From the NCBI GenBank assembly GCA_026075535.2, contig AP026542.1:62001-126000 (forward strand): a stretch of 64,000 nt of DNA, written 5' to 3'. This stretch comes from Tricholoma matsutake. Its lineage: Eukaryota; Basidiomycota; Agaricomycetes; Agaricales; Tricholomataceae. The notes beneath the pieces are model-generated. The model saw only the letters and a list, made by a program, of their open reading frames with translations. It was not told the DNA's origin and made no database searches. Within the stretch, counting starts at the first letter, position 1. The number at the start of each line of letters is the position of its first letter. Position numbers and translations under genes: made by a program. Below, piece after piece: positions 10,601 to 22,199 of this stretch.

Positions 10601-11600
10601 GTTGAAGTGGCAGTGCTTCAAGTTGAACAAAATTTCTGTCCCCCTCTTGCGCTACTGCTCTTACTTCCTGGCCCTGCAGGTATGACTTTCTGTCACCTGC
10701 CTGGTTGTGTTTGACTTTTCGTCACGCAACCCTACATTTGGGTTACCTCTGGCCCTTGAACCTGTCTGCTCGCTCGCCCTAGAGTCCTTGACAGGAATTT
10801 CCGTTCTTCCAAGTGTCAGATTTCCCCTTGAGGTGAGATCCCCCCCTTTACCTACCATATCAGCTATGCAATGTCCGTCCATTACTCATGCCTGGGAAAT
10901 CGGCACAAGCAGCACATAGCTGCAGGGTGGCAGCCAATAAAAGATCGAGAACTGACGCATTTTCTACTCTAGTTCATCTCGAAGCCCATTCACCTATGCA
11001 AAGGTGTTGATCGTGCATATATCTGACACGGTTGGCTGAAGTACTTTGTTCCAGGGGTGCCGGCCAGGCAGCTTGGCGGACATGCCTCCACATATGCGCT
11101 GGTGTTGGCTTGGTTTCGCAGTGGTGATAAGCTTCTCAACACGTCTGATGGCACCTCAAGGTGGGTGCCTCCTTTCTTACCCTGCCCTGTCAGGTATGCA
11201 ACGCCCGCCCTTTACTCAAGCCTGGGAAAATGGCGCAAGTGACGTGTAGCTGTGCAGCGGCAGGCAATCAGCGATCGAGAGCCGACGCGCTTTTTTATTT
11301 TAGCTCATCCTGAAGCCCATTCACCTAGGCAAAGCTGTTAATGGTTCCTATATCTGAAGCAGCATTCAGCGTTCGGGGTATGCGCCAGTCTTGGCATGGT
11401 GTAGTGGCGATGGCAGGCTTCCCAATGCCTCGGATGGCAGCCCAAGGTGTGGTCCTCCCTTCTTACCCCGCCCTGTCCCATATGCAAAGCCCGCCCTTTA
11501 CTCGAGCCCAGGAAATTGGCGCATGCGATGTGTATCTGTATGGCTGGCAGCCCATTTGTGCCTCCTCTTGCACGCTGTCTTTTTTTACTTGGGGCGCTAT
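10600..11600 (+). repeat. Repeat family R, three tandem degenerate units
   Basis: Three units of roughly 290 bases follow one another, with the recurring block at about 10805-10990, 11148-11310 and 11431-11570. Shared landmarks are CAAGGTG or CTTGAGGTGAG, TGCCCTGTCAGGTATGCAA or similar, TTTACTC(A/G)AGCC(T/C)(G/A)GGAAA, and GCGCAAG or GCGCATG followed by a TGTAGCTG-like phrase. Between units lies AGCCCATTCACCTA(T/G)GCAAAG. A fourth copy is at 6048-6200. Short ORFs in all three frames are by-products of the GC-rich repeat. Confidence 0.65.
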
Positions 11601-12361
11601 GTGGCTACCCCTATAATTCATTGCCCCTTAATATACGAGGTGCTGTCGCAAGCACCAGCATAAGCCTTGCTTACAGATATTAAAAAGCCATCATAGGGAC
11701 TGAAAATGTGACACCCAGTACGCCGCTCGTCGTCAACCCTCGGTTGACTCCTCGCGGCATGGACTGGATCAGCCCCTGCATAAAATTTTAATAGGAGTGT
11801 TTGTGCATGTTGAAACATGCATGAAACAATCATTGTCGGGTGCAGAGACCTTGCAAGCAAGGTAATATGTCATTCCAATGCATCAGGCCTGCTCGTCCCC
11901 CAGTGCCCCACTTGGTCCCCATGGATTCTAAATAATTCATCAGTTGCTTTGTCCGTCCCATATACATCACAGTCAAAGCCCAGATATGGCATTAGTTATA
12001 GTTGAAAACTAGTATTGATAAATTTATTATATCTAGCTTTTGACGCATGCTCATTGCAATGCATGCTAGGAAGTAAGGCGCGCTTCTTGTTCGCTTAAGC
12101 ATTATTTTACCCTTATTCTAGGCCACGAGGAATAAAGCCCTAAGACTTTTGTGGGGTGCGTGTTCATAATTTTCTGCTTTCTTGCATTGATGGGCTCCTG
12201 AGATGCCTATTCTCAGGATCATCCCCATGGCACTGATGGGGTAAATGTTTTATGAGGGCAGGGCCAAGCAACAGAGCTGTTTCGAAATCTAGAAGGGTAT
12301 ATATACAAAGTGATTGAAATGAAAAGTCTAAATGATGGTTGGTTTATCCATTCCGCCTTCC
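11600..12361. other. Intergenic, nothing firm
   Basis: No coding sequence supported. 12005-12130 is AT-rich. The segment separates the R repeats from the second copy of the Cys/His-rich gene. Confidence 0.5.
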
Positions 12362-13348
12362 TTACTCTTGCTCAGTTAGCTCTGAATCATCCTCCGACTC
12401 ATCATCCCTCGGCAGGCTGCAGTGGTGGCTACGGAATGCCTGGTGCGTTGTGATGAGCAAGCACACCTCGCACTTGGCAAACAGGCCGAAGAATTCAACT
12501 TCCATTAGCCCAGGCCTATCCATGGATCCAAGCTTCGAGAATTTGTGCCAGTCAGTTTCATAGCCAAGATCCACGTGCTCAGCGGAATGGGGCACTTCAG
12601 TTAAGTCTACACCTAGGCTTAGCTCGAATGTTTCAGGGCTGCTCTTCACTTACCTGCTTCTGCATAGGTCCGCTTCAACGGCCTTGGGATGCACTCTAAT
12701 TCCCAGCGATGTAGGACTTGGGGAGGGCACAACGCGTCGCTTTCTTCATAACATGCGGTAAGCACTTTGAGCTCCCGGGAAACCTCCCAACTTACCTCGA
12801 GGTGGAAACGTCCGCACTGGAATGCCATCCACCTGGTATACCCTCTGCAATGGCACTGGCCTGCTGTGAACACCTGCTGCATTCCTAGGTAAAGACGAAG
12901 ACTGACCCAGGTATCCGCATTGGCTGTTTGCACATTCGGCAACGTACTCCCCTGCGTAGCGTCCAAAGACCGGTATGTATATGGCCGCTTCCGTGAAGGC
13001 CGGCTCTTCACTAACCTGTTGAAGCAACGGACACAGGCAGCTGGGCCCAAGGAATTGGTAATGTTCGCAATAATCACGCAGTGCGCTCGGCACTACGCGC
13101 TTCCTTGCATGGATGGGCCTTTATACGGCTATCAGTGGTGCAGCTGCAAGGTTCCAAGCTACGCACCAGTGCCATTTGGTCAGCTTCAGTGTAGCTGGAT
13201 CGAGAGACCAGACGACATTCGTCAAGTTGTATACCTTGCTGAGCAATATCTGCCGGTACATCGGGACAGTGGTTGCCGTCAGCGGCTGTGGGTGCCCAGG
13301 CATGAGGAAAGGAACCAGAGCTGGACAAAGGCGAGGAGCGCAATTCAA
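12362..13348 (-). CDS. Hypothetical multi-exon gene with Cys/His-rich C-terminus, copy B
   Basis: On the minus strand the parts run: MYRQILLSKVYNLTNVVWSLDPATLKLTKWHW (within 13348-13121); PAFTEAAIYIPVFGRYAGEYVAECANSQCGYLG (within 13093-12900); RVYQVDGIPVRTFPPRG (near 12850-12790); LHRWELECIPRPLKRTYAEA (near 12720-12660, followed by GTAAGT); and a last exon to 12362 with DWHKFSKLGSMDRPGL, FFGLFAKCEVCLLITTHQAFRSHHC and an acidic tail. The SQCGY motif plus the VDGIPVRTFPPR segment and the C-terminal Cys-x2-Cys...His-His-Cys suggest two metal-binding sites. Exact splice sites and the start are not fixed. The function is unknown. Confidence 0.5.
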
Positions 13349-13445
13349 TGCTGGGTGTTAAGTTGGACTTTGTTGGTTGAATTGACCAGGCATTTATAGG
13401 CTGCTAGCTTTGAAATGAGTCATCATTACTCCACCGTCACTCAGA

Positions 13446-14953
13446 TTGACTGGCTCTGAGTCAGTGTGGTCGCTAAAAGGTGGCGCAGCAAGCAGCCCTG
13501 GATCTCATCTCCTTCCTTGGTGCCCCCCCCCATTGTATCCCCCATGCCGGACGAGAACTCTCCTCCAGACAATGCTACAAGTGCCAATGCCCTCAAGCTT
13601 GGGAACAGGAAAAAGCCGTGAGTCAATTGTATTTCCACCATGCCATGCTCTAATGCTACTGCTCAGCCGTGCCAGTGATCCCTTTGTTCATTACGGGAGA
13701 CATTTCGGCTGAACCGTGCATGCGATGTGCAGCATCCAAGCATTGCTGACCAACGGCATAGTTCGCATGGGTGAGGAGGGGGAAGTCGTAGAAGAGTTGC
13801 TCACTCCAGAGCAAGTATCATGCTTAATTACTAGCAATCTACTTCTCAGCTAATACATTCTTCCATGTTGCAGGGCCAGAAAAGAGCATAGAGCATTCCA
13901 AAAACTCTTGCGCATAGTGCCCCATCTTCCGGAGCACCTCATGGAAGCTTCTAATGAAGAGTGCATGGCGATAGCAGATTTAGTATGTTTTTTGCCCCAT
14001 GAATCCATATACCCTTCCTCACCCATTAAAGATTCAAAAGGGCATATCCAGCGCAAGATCAGATGATACTAAGAGCTTGAAGGGCGTTGTTCTGGAGTGG
14101 ATGAGCCCCCCTGGCATACTCTTAAACCCACCCCTCTCCCGGAACGTCAAGACAAACAGGGGCTATCACCATCCTGTCACTGGTGCCCTCCTCTGTCCTG
14201 CCGGTCTAGACTGGAACGATGCAGAGTCAGTGTTCCTTCTTTTGCATACGTTGTTTGCACCATTGATTCCCACATTTAGCATACGTGAAAAACTTTCTAG
14301 TGGCGAAATGCCCGTCCACGGTGATCAGTGGCCAATGCTGGTGTACGCAGACCAGGAGTATGATCCCCAAGACCCTTGGGAGGGGCTGTTTAGAAGCCGT
14401 ATTCTTATTTGGGTTTGGATGCATTTTTCCTCTTCATCCGTTATTGACTCAGTCGCGTGCAGGCGTTCAAGCACATCTTTACCTCACCCAGTTCGGTAGA
14501 GAAAGAGGTGAAAGCAACAAGATCGGGCAATGCTCGTATCCATGGCATGACTCGGGTCACTACAGCCTCCCTGGCCTACGTAGCTATGCAGGTGAGTCGG
14601 GAGTTGGCGCACTAGTAATCCACTACTGATGACCAACCAGCTTCACTTTGCATTATCATCCTCTTCGGTGTTCAGTAGGTTGGACGCCGTGACAGATTCC
14701 AAACGATTTTACGAAAGCGTCTTGGACTTCTTGGATGATCCAGAGGAGAAGGTAGAGGTGGGTGATCTGTTGAACTGGTGGAACTGGTAGGTGTCGATAA
14801 ATTGCATTCATGGCAGCAGCTGATTCTCCTGATAGCCAGATATTTCCAAGCCATGTCATGCCTGAGCATGCAGTCACAAAACAGAGCGCGCTAGCCAAAC
14901 TGAAGGAGCAAAGGGCGCTGAAGCAGGCGCAGTTGAATGGGGGGGTGTCATAA
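13446..14953 (+). pseudogene. DUF6698-type fungal protein, seven exons, one nonsense codon
   Basis: The exon chain is well supported by frame. Exon 1 ends 13814; exon 2 is about 13875-13982; exon 3 is 14032-14225 (IQKGISSARSDDTKSLKG to LDWNDA); exon 4 is 14280-14412 (IREKLSSGEMPVHGDQWPM to WEGLFRS); exon 5 is 14463-14591 (AFKHIFTSPSSV to ASLAYVAMQ); exon 6 is 14641-14786 (LHFALSSSSVFSR to LLNWWN); exon 7 is 14836-14953 (CQIFPSHVMPEHAV to a stop). Introns are 49-59 bases. The family, which I recall as Pfam DUF6698, is abundant in agaricomycetes and has no known function. TGA at 13710-13712 sits in YGRHFG-stop-TVHAM, where relatives have Arg. The exon 1/2 junction is off by one base. Everything after that reads cleanly. 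Confidence 0.65.
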
Positions 14954-15284
14954 AATACCAGCTAGCTTTAGATTTACAATGCAATTGGTTTTCTTACAAG
15001 CACCAAGCGAAATGAGAGTGACTGATCAGAGGGTAAATCACTGCCATGTACCGGTCAGTTCTCACAAGGATGAAGTGGGCTCATATTTCTTACCCATCTT
15101 ACAGGATACGGAGTCCAGACAGCTGATGACTGATGGATGGCAGAATTGGTGCTTCAGACGATATATATCCAGTCTTTTTCTGAAGCCACAGATTTACATC
15201 TCCTGTATACCTTGTAATGTATGGAATTTGGAGGACAGTGTCTGAGGGATATCGATGTTGGTGCTTATGGTAGAAGTCACACAG
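14954..15284. other. Intergenic
   Basis: No gene seen. The phrases TTCTTACCCATCTTACAGGATAC and similar resemble the CTTACAGA parts of the array that follows, so this may be a more degraded unit of it. Confidence 0.4.
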
Positions 15285-16540
15285 ACTTTCCCTTCTTACA
15301 AGTGTTGGGACTATGGGTAGTTTTTGCTCATTCTGTCATTAAATTTGCAGACCTGCCTTTCCGATGCATATGATCCATGCTAGCATTTCTTACAGACTTT
15401 CGCAACCAGTTGCTTCTGTGTAGCAATTTGTAAGGGCTGTCTTTCTGGCATAGGTTATGCATTTCACCACTCTTGCGCTATATCATAAAGGTTTGGACTA
15501 TGGGTGGTTTATGGCCACTATTCTACACATCCCACAGGCTCAGCAGTCAGATATCTCATACCCTACATTCGCATCTCTTACAGACCTTCTCAAGCCACTG
15601 CTGTCAGACAACAGTTGATCTGCAGAGCCTTTCAGACATATCGTGTAATCTCCTATCATTATGGGACTGTAGGTGTGTTTTCATCGATCTTTTGCCTATT
15701 GTGCTGATTTGTCACACTTTTACCAATTCCGCAGGTTTGTCAACCTGATGTTCCTTATAAGCATTGGGACAACAAGTGGATTTTCATCGCTCGTTTCTAA
15801 ATTTCACAGAATTGTCAGTCCGATGCTTCAAGGCCTTTTCCTGCATGTCTTACAGAACTTCTGAAGCAACTGCTTCCTGGCAGCTGCTGATCAGCATCAC
15901 CCACCTGATATAGCTGGCTGAATCCACCACCACTGCCGTCCTTTATAAAGGTTGGGACCACAGGTGGCTTTCTGTCCATCTTTTGCAATTTTTTCTGATG
16001 CACCATCCTTTTACCAATTCCAGAGGTTTGCCAGTCTGATACCTCATGGTCTATACTCACAATTCTTACAAATTTTCTCAAGTAATCACTTCCAGGCAGC
16101 AGTTGATCAGTGAGGCCATCCTGATATAGCTGGCGGAATCTGCCATCGCTACCGTCCTTTATAAGTGTTGGGACAACAGGTGGATTTTCGTCGCTCTTTT
16201 CTAAATTTCACAGATTTGTCAGTCTGACACTTCAAGGCCTGTTCCTGCATGGCTTCCAAATCTTCAGAAGTAACTGCTTCCTGGCTGCTGCTGATCAACC
16301 GTACCCACCTGATATAGCTGGCAGAATCTGCCGTCTCTACCGTCCTTTATAAGCGTTGGGACCAAAGGTGGATTTTTGTCACTCTTTTCTAAATTTCACT
16401 GATCAATCACACTTGATATCTCTGTTCATTAAATTTCACATCTGTATACTACTTGTTCAACTACTACCATAAATTTCAAAAGCTCAATTCTGAGTGCACT
16501 GTTGAAATTTGTCAACACTACCGTCCTTTAAAAACCCTTT
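15285..16540 (+). repeat. Degenerate tandem array, about seven units of 100-220 bases
   Basis: Each unit opens with a GTTGGGAC(A/C/T)A phrase after a TTTATAAG(T/C) or TTACAAGT phrase. Openings are at about 15292, 15490, 15661, 15766, 15947, 16165 and 16353. Later units share GGTGGATTTT(C/T)(A/G)TC, CTAAATTTCACAGA, TTGTCAGTC, AACTGCTTCC(T/A)GGC, CACCTGATATAGCTGGC and CTACCGTCCTTTATAA. Units 4-7 are more alike than 1-3. The array lies just beyond the 3' end of the KDZ transposase and could be subterminal repeats of that transposon. Confidence 0.65.
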
Positions 16541-16598
16541 TCAGACCGTATATAAGAATTGCAAATATTATTGTTATTTTGGATATTTTAAGGGATTA

Positions 16599-19500
16599 TC
16601 AAGCCTTAACCTTTTTGGCCCAAAACCCAGATGTAGGAGCCTGACATCCTTCTGTAACAATTTTCCACTCTTCTGAAAACCAGACTTGCAAGGCCCACCT
16701 CTCATGTACCAAATGAGCCTCTTCCTCCAGACAATGATCAAGTTCTAAAAGCACCTTGATTCCTCTTCTTACGTCTTCATCGCACATCCATAACGGAGGG
16801 TCCATGAGGTCTTCATCAGCCAGGCCTACATCTTGCCATATAGCATCATCAATGTCAAGGGCAAATAGTCCAGTCATTTCAATCTTCTCTGGAGCTGTCA
16901 CGCCCTGTGGTGCCTTTCTCTGAGTGATAAGCTCTCACATCTTATCACAAAGTTTATTGTAGTTGTGTCCAACTTGTTGGATAGATGGATCATGCTTCTG
17001 TACAGAAGCCCTTGTGTGATTGTGAATTTTTTTATTTGTACAAACATTAGTTAGGTAAGTTCATGATAACCTACATGATGATGCACCATTTTTCTGACAT
17101 TGAAAAGACCACTCAAGTGGATCCAACTCATACTTGTGGGCACACAACCATTCTCGGAGCAGCCTAATTTTCAGAGCCAGTACATTCATTTGAGTAGCGA
17201 TGAAGATGCTTTGAGTGAGCCTGTGCAGTTCAGTTCTATCACAAACTCCCAGAACATTTTCCTTGGCCTTGACCTTGGTTTCTGCATGTCGCAAGGCCAT
17301 ACGGGCATCTTCACATCTCTCAGCATCCACCATGGAAGCAAGATCAGTGAAACCATCGATATTAGAGTTTTCAATATCTTCAACACGTTGCTTGAGGACA
17401 TCCCATACTTTGCATAGTCACATCACTTCCTCGACAGCATTCTTGGCTTGGTTCTTTGATTTTCCTACTCACCAACCTAGTTAGCTTTTGGAGCAGGTAA
17501 TTGGAGAAACAAATGCACATGGAAGAGGCTTAGTCTGGTGCTTAACTTGCACATCCCACTCACAGCAAAGAACATTGCTATCTTGCATGCAATCACATAA
17601 TATTTCTTCTGCAGCCATTCATTTATCTCCACAGTGCTTAGTGCGACACCAGAGCCAGCAACCCAGCCTTTGAAGGCTTTCATGATCTGCGTGGTGGACT
17701 TGCTGATCGAGAGTGTATAGCCATTGATGATGCTATGAAATGATACTCAGTAGAATGCTTAGCATGAAAGCAGTGTAGACATACCCCACAAACTCACAAG
17801 TATGCAATCAGGTTGCTGATTGAATGCCAGAAACATTTGCACCCTTTGCCATCTGACAGTCCAAAGCCTTCACACTTGCGAGGATGGTAAACAAGTTGAC
17901 ATGCCCATCGATGTCCAAAGGCATGGAAAACTGATATTGCAAAGATGAGGCAGTCAAAGTAGTGATCGAGAAACTCCCACTTGATGCAGGTCCAATGGAG
18001 TTGGCAGCTTATGTCATACAGAGCACCAACTGTAAAGTCCTGGGGAAGATGTTGGAACAGCATTTCTAGGAGAACCAATGCGTAGTGTTGCTTTTTGCCA
18101 GCAGAATGCATGTTCACTATCCGTAAAACTGATCATGACAACAGAGTAGAGCCATCAATGCTGTGTCATCAAAGAATTGTGTGCTAGCCTTCTCTCAAGC
18201 AGCATCAGCAGTGGTGAAACTAGCTTCACACCCATCTAGCACAGATATTGGAACATGCAAGTTCCCTTCATATCCATCTTCTTCATTTAATGTATCAACT
18301 CAGGCATGGTGTGAGAGTCATGAATTGTTAGACCGTGAACCACAAACATCCTCCCAGTGACTTTCCATGCAAACCATATCAACCTCTGGAATGAACACCG
18401 ACTTCAGGTGGGTATGCAGAGGGTCTCGTTCTCCTTTATTCCTTTTCTGTGTAAAGCAGGTGTCAAGACAAACAATGGGATCTGGACTAAGAGTATTGCA
18501 TAAGCAACTGATAATCCATAACAGTAGCCCTTACCCTGTAAGTGAGATATGAGAAAATTCTCCACCAAAGCAGATGGGACAGCACAAGCATATATAGTCA
18601 CTGGGTTGGGAGCAAGGAGTGGGATCTGGGAAGGGGTTGATTGGTGTGTCAGATGGATCATCATCATCGAGATCGACCTCTGAACATCATCTTTTTGAAG
18701 GAGAAGGAGTGGAATGGGTGGGAGAAGTTTCAGGTGAGCGATCTTGGAGTTCTGGAGTCACTGATGGTACCCTAGAATAAAACGAGAACTCATGATCATG
18801 AATTTGATCATCTGCTGTATGTGGGTCAGGGTTAGAGATAGCTATTGGTGCTGTTCGCATTGGAGTAGGAGAAGTTGGCGGTGTTGGAAAATCTGAATCT
18901 GGTGTCACATCCTTGAGCAAACCATCATCTATTCCAACTGTAATTCGTCAGACATGAGTTAATATATTATCCACATGTTTATTGGTAGTGTCTTGAAGAG
19001 TGTGGCACCATCATAGTGCACTACTGAATCATCTACAAAGAGAATCCTGCATGATATTTCAGTAATGCCACATCGTACTCAATGAATGATGATACCTTTG
19101 TTGTCAATTTATATCCTTGACTGTCAAGAAATTCCTCGATGGTGATGGTTTTGCACCACCCTGTATTGTTTGGTGGGATGTGAACAAATAGATGTGTGAC
19201 AAACTCTAGTACTTGCAAGTCCATGGCTAATGTTGGTGCCAGGGGAGAGCAAGGAAAAAGTCCCCACTGCATAAGCTGCCTAAAGACTGGTGCACAGGAG
19301 CATGAATGGATCCTCAAAGATTCAAGGACTGTATGACAGACATTAGCTAATGGAGTCACATAATCATGATTATCAGCTATATACCTGAAAAATGCATGAT
19401 GGCAATCTGCAAAGATCGACCACCCTCTTGACACACACAGATGGGCCGTGAAACACCTGGTTGGTTGCGAAGAGAGAGAGTTTGATGGACATATTCCATG

Positions 19501-19930
19501 TATGGTAGGATTAAGTTGGGGATCACTTCGTTTGCCCAGTGCACAGTTTGATTTGCTCTCTTCCTGCAATGATGGCTTGCTACAGGTATATCATGGAGAT
19601 TGGGAGCCAAGTCACCACTGAAAACATCAAAGTGCTGTAGACCTTCATCCACAACATCAGGCATGGGGCTGGACATAGCTCTCCATCTTGTAGTTGATCG
19701 CCTGCAAAGCCAACTTGCCTGGGCAGCCATGGAAGGTTAGGTTGTTGTATAAGGGTTTCTCCATGGGTAAGGTACACCAACGGTTGAATGCTGCTGGGCT
19801 TTGTAAGATGATGAGGGTGAGATGGCCCAGGTTGAGGCACATAGACCTTCCATGGCTTGTCTGCGCTCCTGAATTTCTTCAAGAACCAGGGCGCATATCG
19901 CAAGAGAAACATAGGGAGTCTGTACAAATA
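16599..19930 (-). pseudogene. KDZ-superfamily DNA transposase, decayed
   Basis: Read on the minus strand, the parts occur in KDZ order. N-terminal: ANQTVHWANEVIPNLILPYMEY and a CVCQEGGRSL cluster (within 19730-19377). Then a CSC cluster and GLFPCSPLAPTLAMDL, FVTHLFVHIPPNNTGWC (within 19400-19033). A low-complexity Pro/Ser linker follows (18920-18687). Next come CLDTCFTQKRNKGERDP (near 18480-18420), then the core GALYDISCQLH, FAISVFHAFGHRWACQLVYHPRKCEGFGLSDG (18117-17794). C-terminal regions are 17333-17061 (LREWLCAHKYELDPLE) and 16901-16599 (GLFALDIDDAIWQDVGL, CDEDVRRGIKVLLELD, EEEAHLVHERWALQVW). Frames change between blocks; some changes may be introns, others are lesions. In the motif GEGCERFW known from relatives this copy has GKGCKCFW, so a likely catalytic Glu is lost. 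Confidence 0.75.
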
Positions 19931-20640
19931 GTGGTTGAGAATTCAGTGGCATTATCATAATGTGCCACCCAAAACATGTTGATGTCATCAAGACAGCATA
20001 TCCACTAATAGCAATTGACAAACTGAAAATGGGTCATAGTCACAACATAAAATACAGCACAATGTTGAGAGTAATTCCACCTGCCCACCCTGCTTCATCA
20101 CCCAACCATATGGTGAACTGTCCATCACAGGCGTGAAAGGAATCAGATATTAAAAGAGTTCATTGACGACCACCATTAAGTCTGTCCGAGTGAATATATT
20201 GTTAGTTGAGAAGTCCTCACAAGAAGTTTGGCTACTGCACCTTGTAAGTTGTCATTTGTCCCCTATAAAACCCACTCTTGCTCGTATGTAGAAGTTGTCC
20301 TTGCATATCTGCAAGTAATCTTGTAAGTTGTGAAACCCTTAAGCTTTGACAGAGAAGCTCACAAGCATCGAATGCAGATGAGGTTAAGTGAAGTTAGATG
20401 AGGGTGTGGACAGCAAGAGTTTGGAACTCTTATCCAAGGTTGGTGGGAGCAAGTCTTCATCATACAAGAATTCAGGAAACAAACCAGTAAGTAGAATATT
20501 TGAAAGATGTTGATGGTAGTCAGAGCGCTGAGAGTGACAAAGGCTGAGAGTGACAAAGGCTGAGAGTGACAAAGACCAAGAGATAGCACATGTGATCTGT
20601 AAATGAGAAGTGGTTAGAGAGATGCAGATAGAAGACACTA
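19931..20640. other. Non-coding, with an 18-bp triplet repeat
   Basis: No gene supported. At 20530-20577 the phrase CTGAGAGTGACAAAGG is repeated three times in tandem. The segment lies upstream of the KDZ transposase and may include its 5' end. Confidence 0.5.
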
Positions 20641-21060
20641 TGCTGTGAAAACCAAACTCAAGAACACCAGACGACGTGAAGTCAGAATCTGAGTGAGTAA
20701 CTGATGTGAAGTCAAGTCACCTGAGAAAATGACTGACACAAAGTCAGAAGTCATTTGTGTCATGATCGATGCAAAGTCAAGAGTCATGCACGGGAAGCAA
20801 AGTGAAAAGAAATCAGTTATGTGATGCTTACCTTCTGGTGATTGCAGCTGATTTACCAAATTCATAACATACTTGTAGTTGAAAAATTTGATGACAAGGT
20901 GGTATTTGCAAGAATATTCCAGACGATGAGCAGTCAGAATCTGGTAAGTGATTGATGCAAAATCAAAAATCACTGTAGAATGACAACTGATGTGAAATCA
21001 GATGTTGTCAACCCAATACTATCCATGACCGACATGGAGTCAGAAGCCATGGTGAGAAAT
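20640..21060 (-). repeat. Minisatellite of GAAGTCAGAA-type units
   Basis: Units containing GTGAAGTCAG, CAAAGTCAGAAGTCA and GCAAAGTCAAGAGTCA recur at irregular spacing near 20675, 20700, 20745, 20770, 20955 and 20990. They are the reverse complement of the ACTTCTGACTTC units at 21405-21900. Confidence 0.6.
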
Positions 21061-21362
21061 GGATGGAAAAGGCAGAGGGATGTAATTGATCTTACTGATG
21101 AGTCAGTTCTTGACTCTGCCCCAAGTCCACATTACCTCCCCAACATTCAATGTTTAACTCTCACTCAAGCCTGTGCGAATTCAAGCGCTGCTACTTCTTT
21201 GTAAGTTTCCTTCCTTCTTTTCAAAGTCATAATACTAATCATTTGTAGGCACTCAGGGATCTTGTTTCCAGACATGTTTGTCACACGGAGTTTTGGTTGA
21301 CTTTCGGTGGAGATAGATTGGCTGAAAGGTTGTGGGGGTAAAGGGTTTCGACAAGTATAAGT

Positions 21363-22070
21363 GGTGAGTACATTTTGATTCAAATTCCTTCATCTCGTCT
21401 TCCTCCCTCCATGACTTCTGACTTCGGGTCAGTCATGGATTAACGACTTCTGACTTCCCATCAGTTGTTTCTCCAAGTGATTTTTGACTTTGAGTCAGTC
21501 ACTTAACCAGATTCTGACTTTGAGTCATCTGGTTTTACGTTCATCTTTCACAAACTGACTCACTCTAGCCTTGCTTTGCATCATTGGTTTGTTCAGAAGA
21601 TTTCAAGTGAGTAACATGCTGCTTCTCTTTAGCGTCTCATCCACCCATTTCTTAGTTATCATTGGATTTTGTGGGTTTAAGGGCTTAGGTTTGCTGTTCA
21701 TTGACGATGGAAACCTGTGAGTATATTTCCATTCAAATTCCTTCATATCATCTTCCTCCCTCCATAACTTCTGACTTTGAGTCAGTCATGGATTAACGAC
21801 TTCTGACTTCACATCAGTCATTTCTCCAAGTGATTTTTGACTTCGCATTGGTCATTTAACCAGATTCTGACTTCGAGTCATTTGGTTTTCTGTTTGTTTT
21901 TATTTCTTGTCTCACAAACTGAATAGTTTCAGCATAGATCCTCTAGCATAGATCCTTGTTTCCCTGGATTACATTATTGAGTTGTGCAGGAGATTTCGAG
22001 TGAGTGAGTAATATTGTCTTCTCCTTCCTTTATATCTCATCCAATTGTTTTCTAGTTCTCATTGGATTCA
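21363..22070 (+). repeat. Direct duplication of about 354 bases with GACTTCTGACTT minisatellite
   Basis: 21363-21716 and 21717-22070 align along their length. Both start GTGAGTA, continue CATTCAAATTCCTTCAT, TCTTCCTCCCTCCAT, then the CTTCTGACTT(C/T)GNGTCAGTCATGG units, TCTCCAAGTGATTTTTGACTT, AACCAGATTCTGACTT and end near TTCTAGTT(A/C)TCATTGGATT. The units are in the opposite orientation to those at 20640-21060. Confidence 0.65.
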
Positions 22071-22199
22071 TTGCTCATAGAGCACAATTGCCAGCCAAAG
22101 CATTGTTCACATTACACCCCAAGTACTGAACTCAGACCACAGTTTGCTCCTCCACAAAAAAAGTTATAATCAATGTATGTCAACAGAATTTATGCATTC

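Noticed and set aside
15473..15864. Plus ORFs in the 15.5 kb array
   Set aside because: They cross repeat units in different frames without a conserved peptide.
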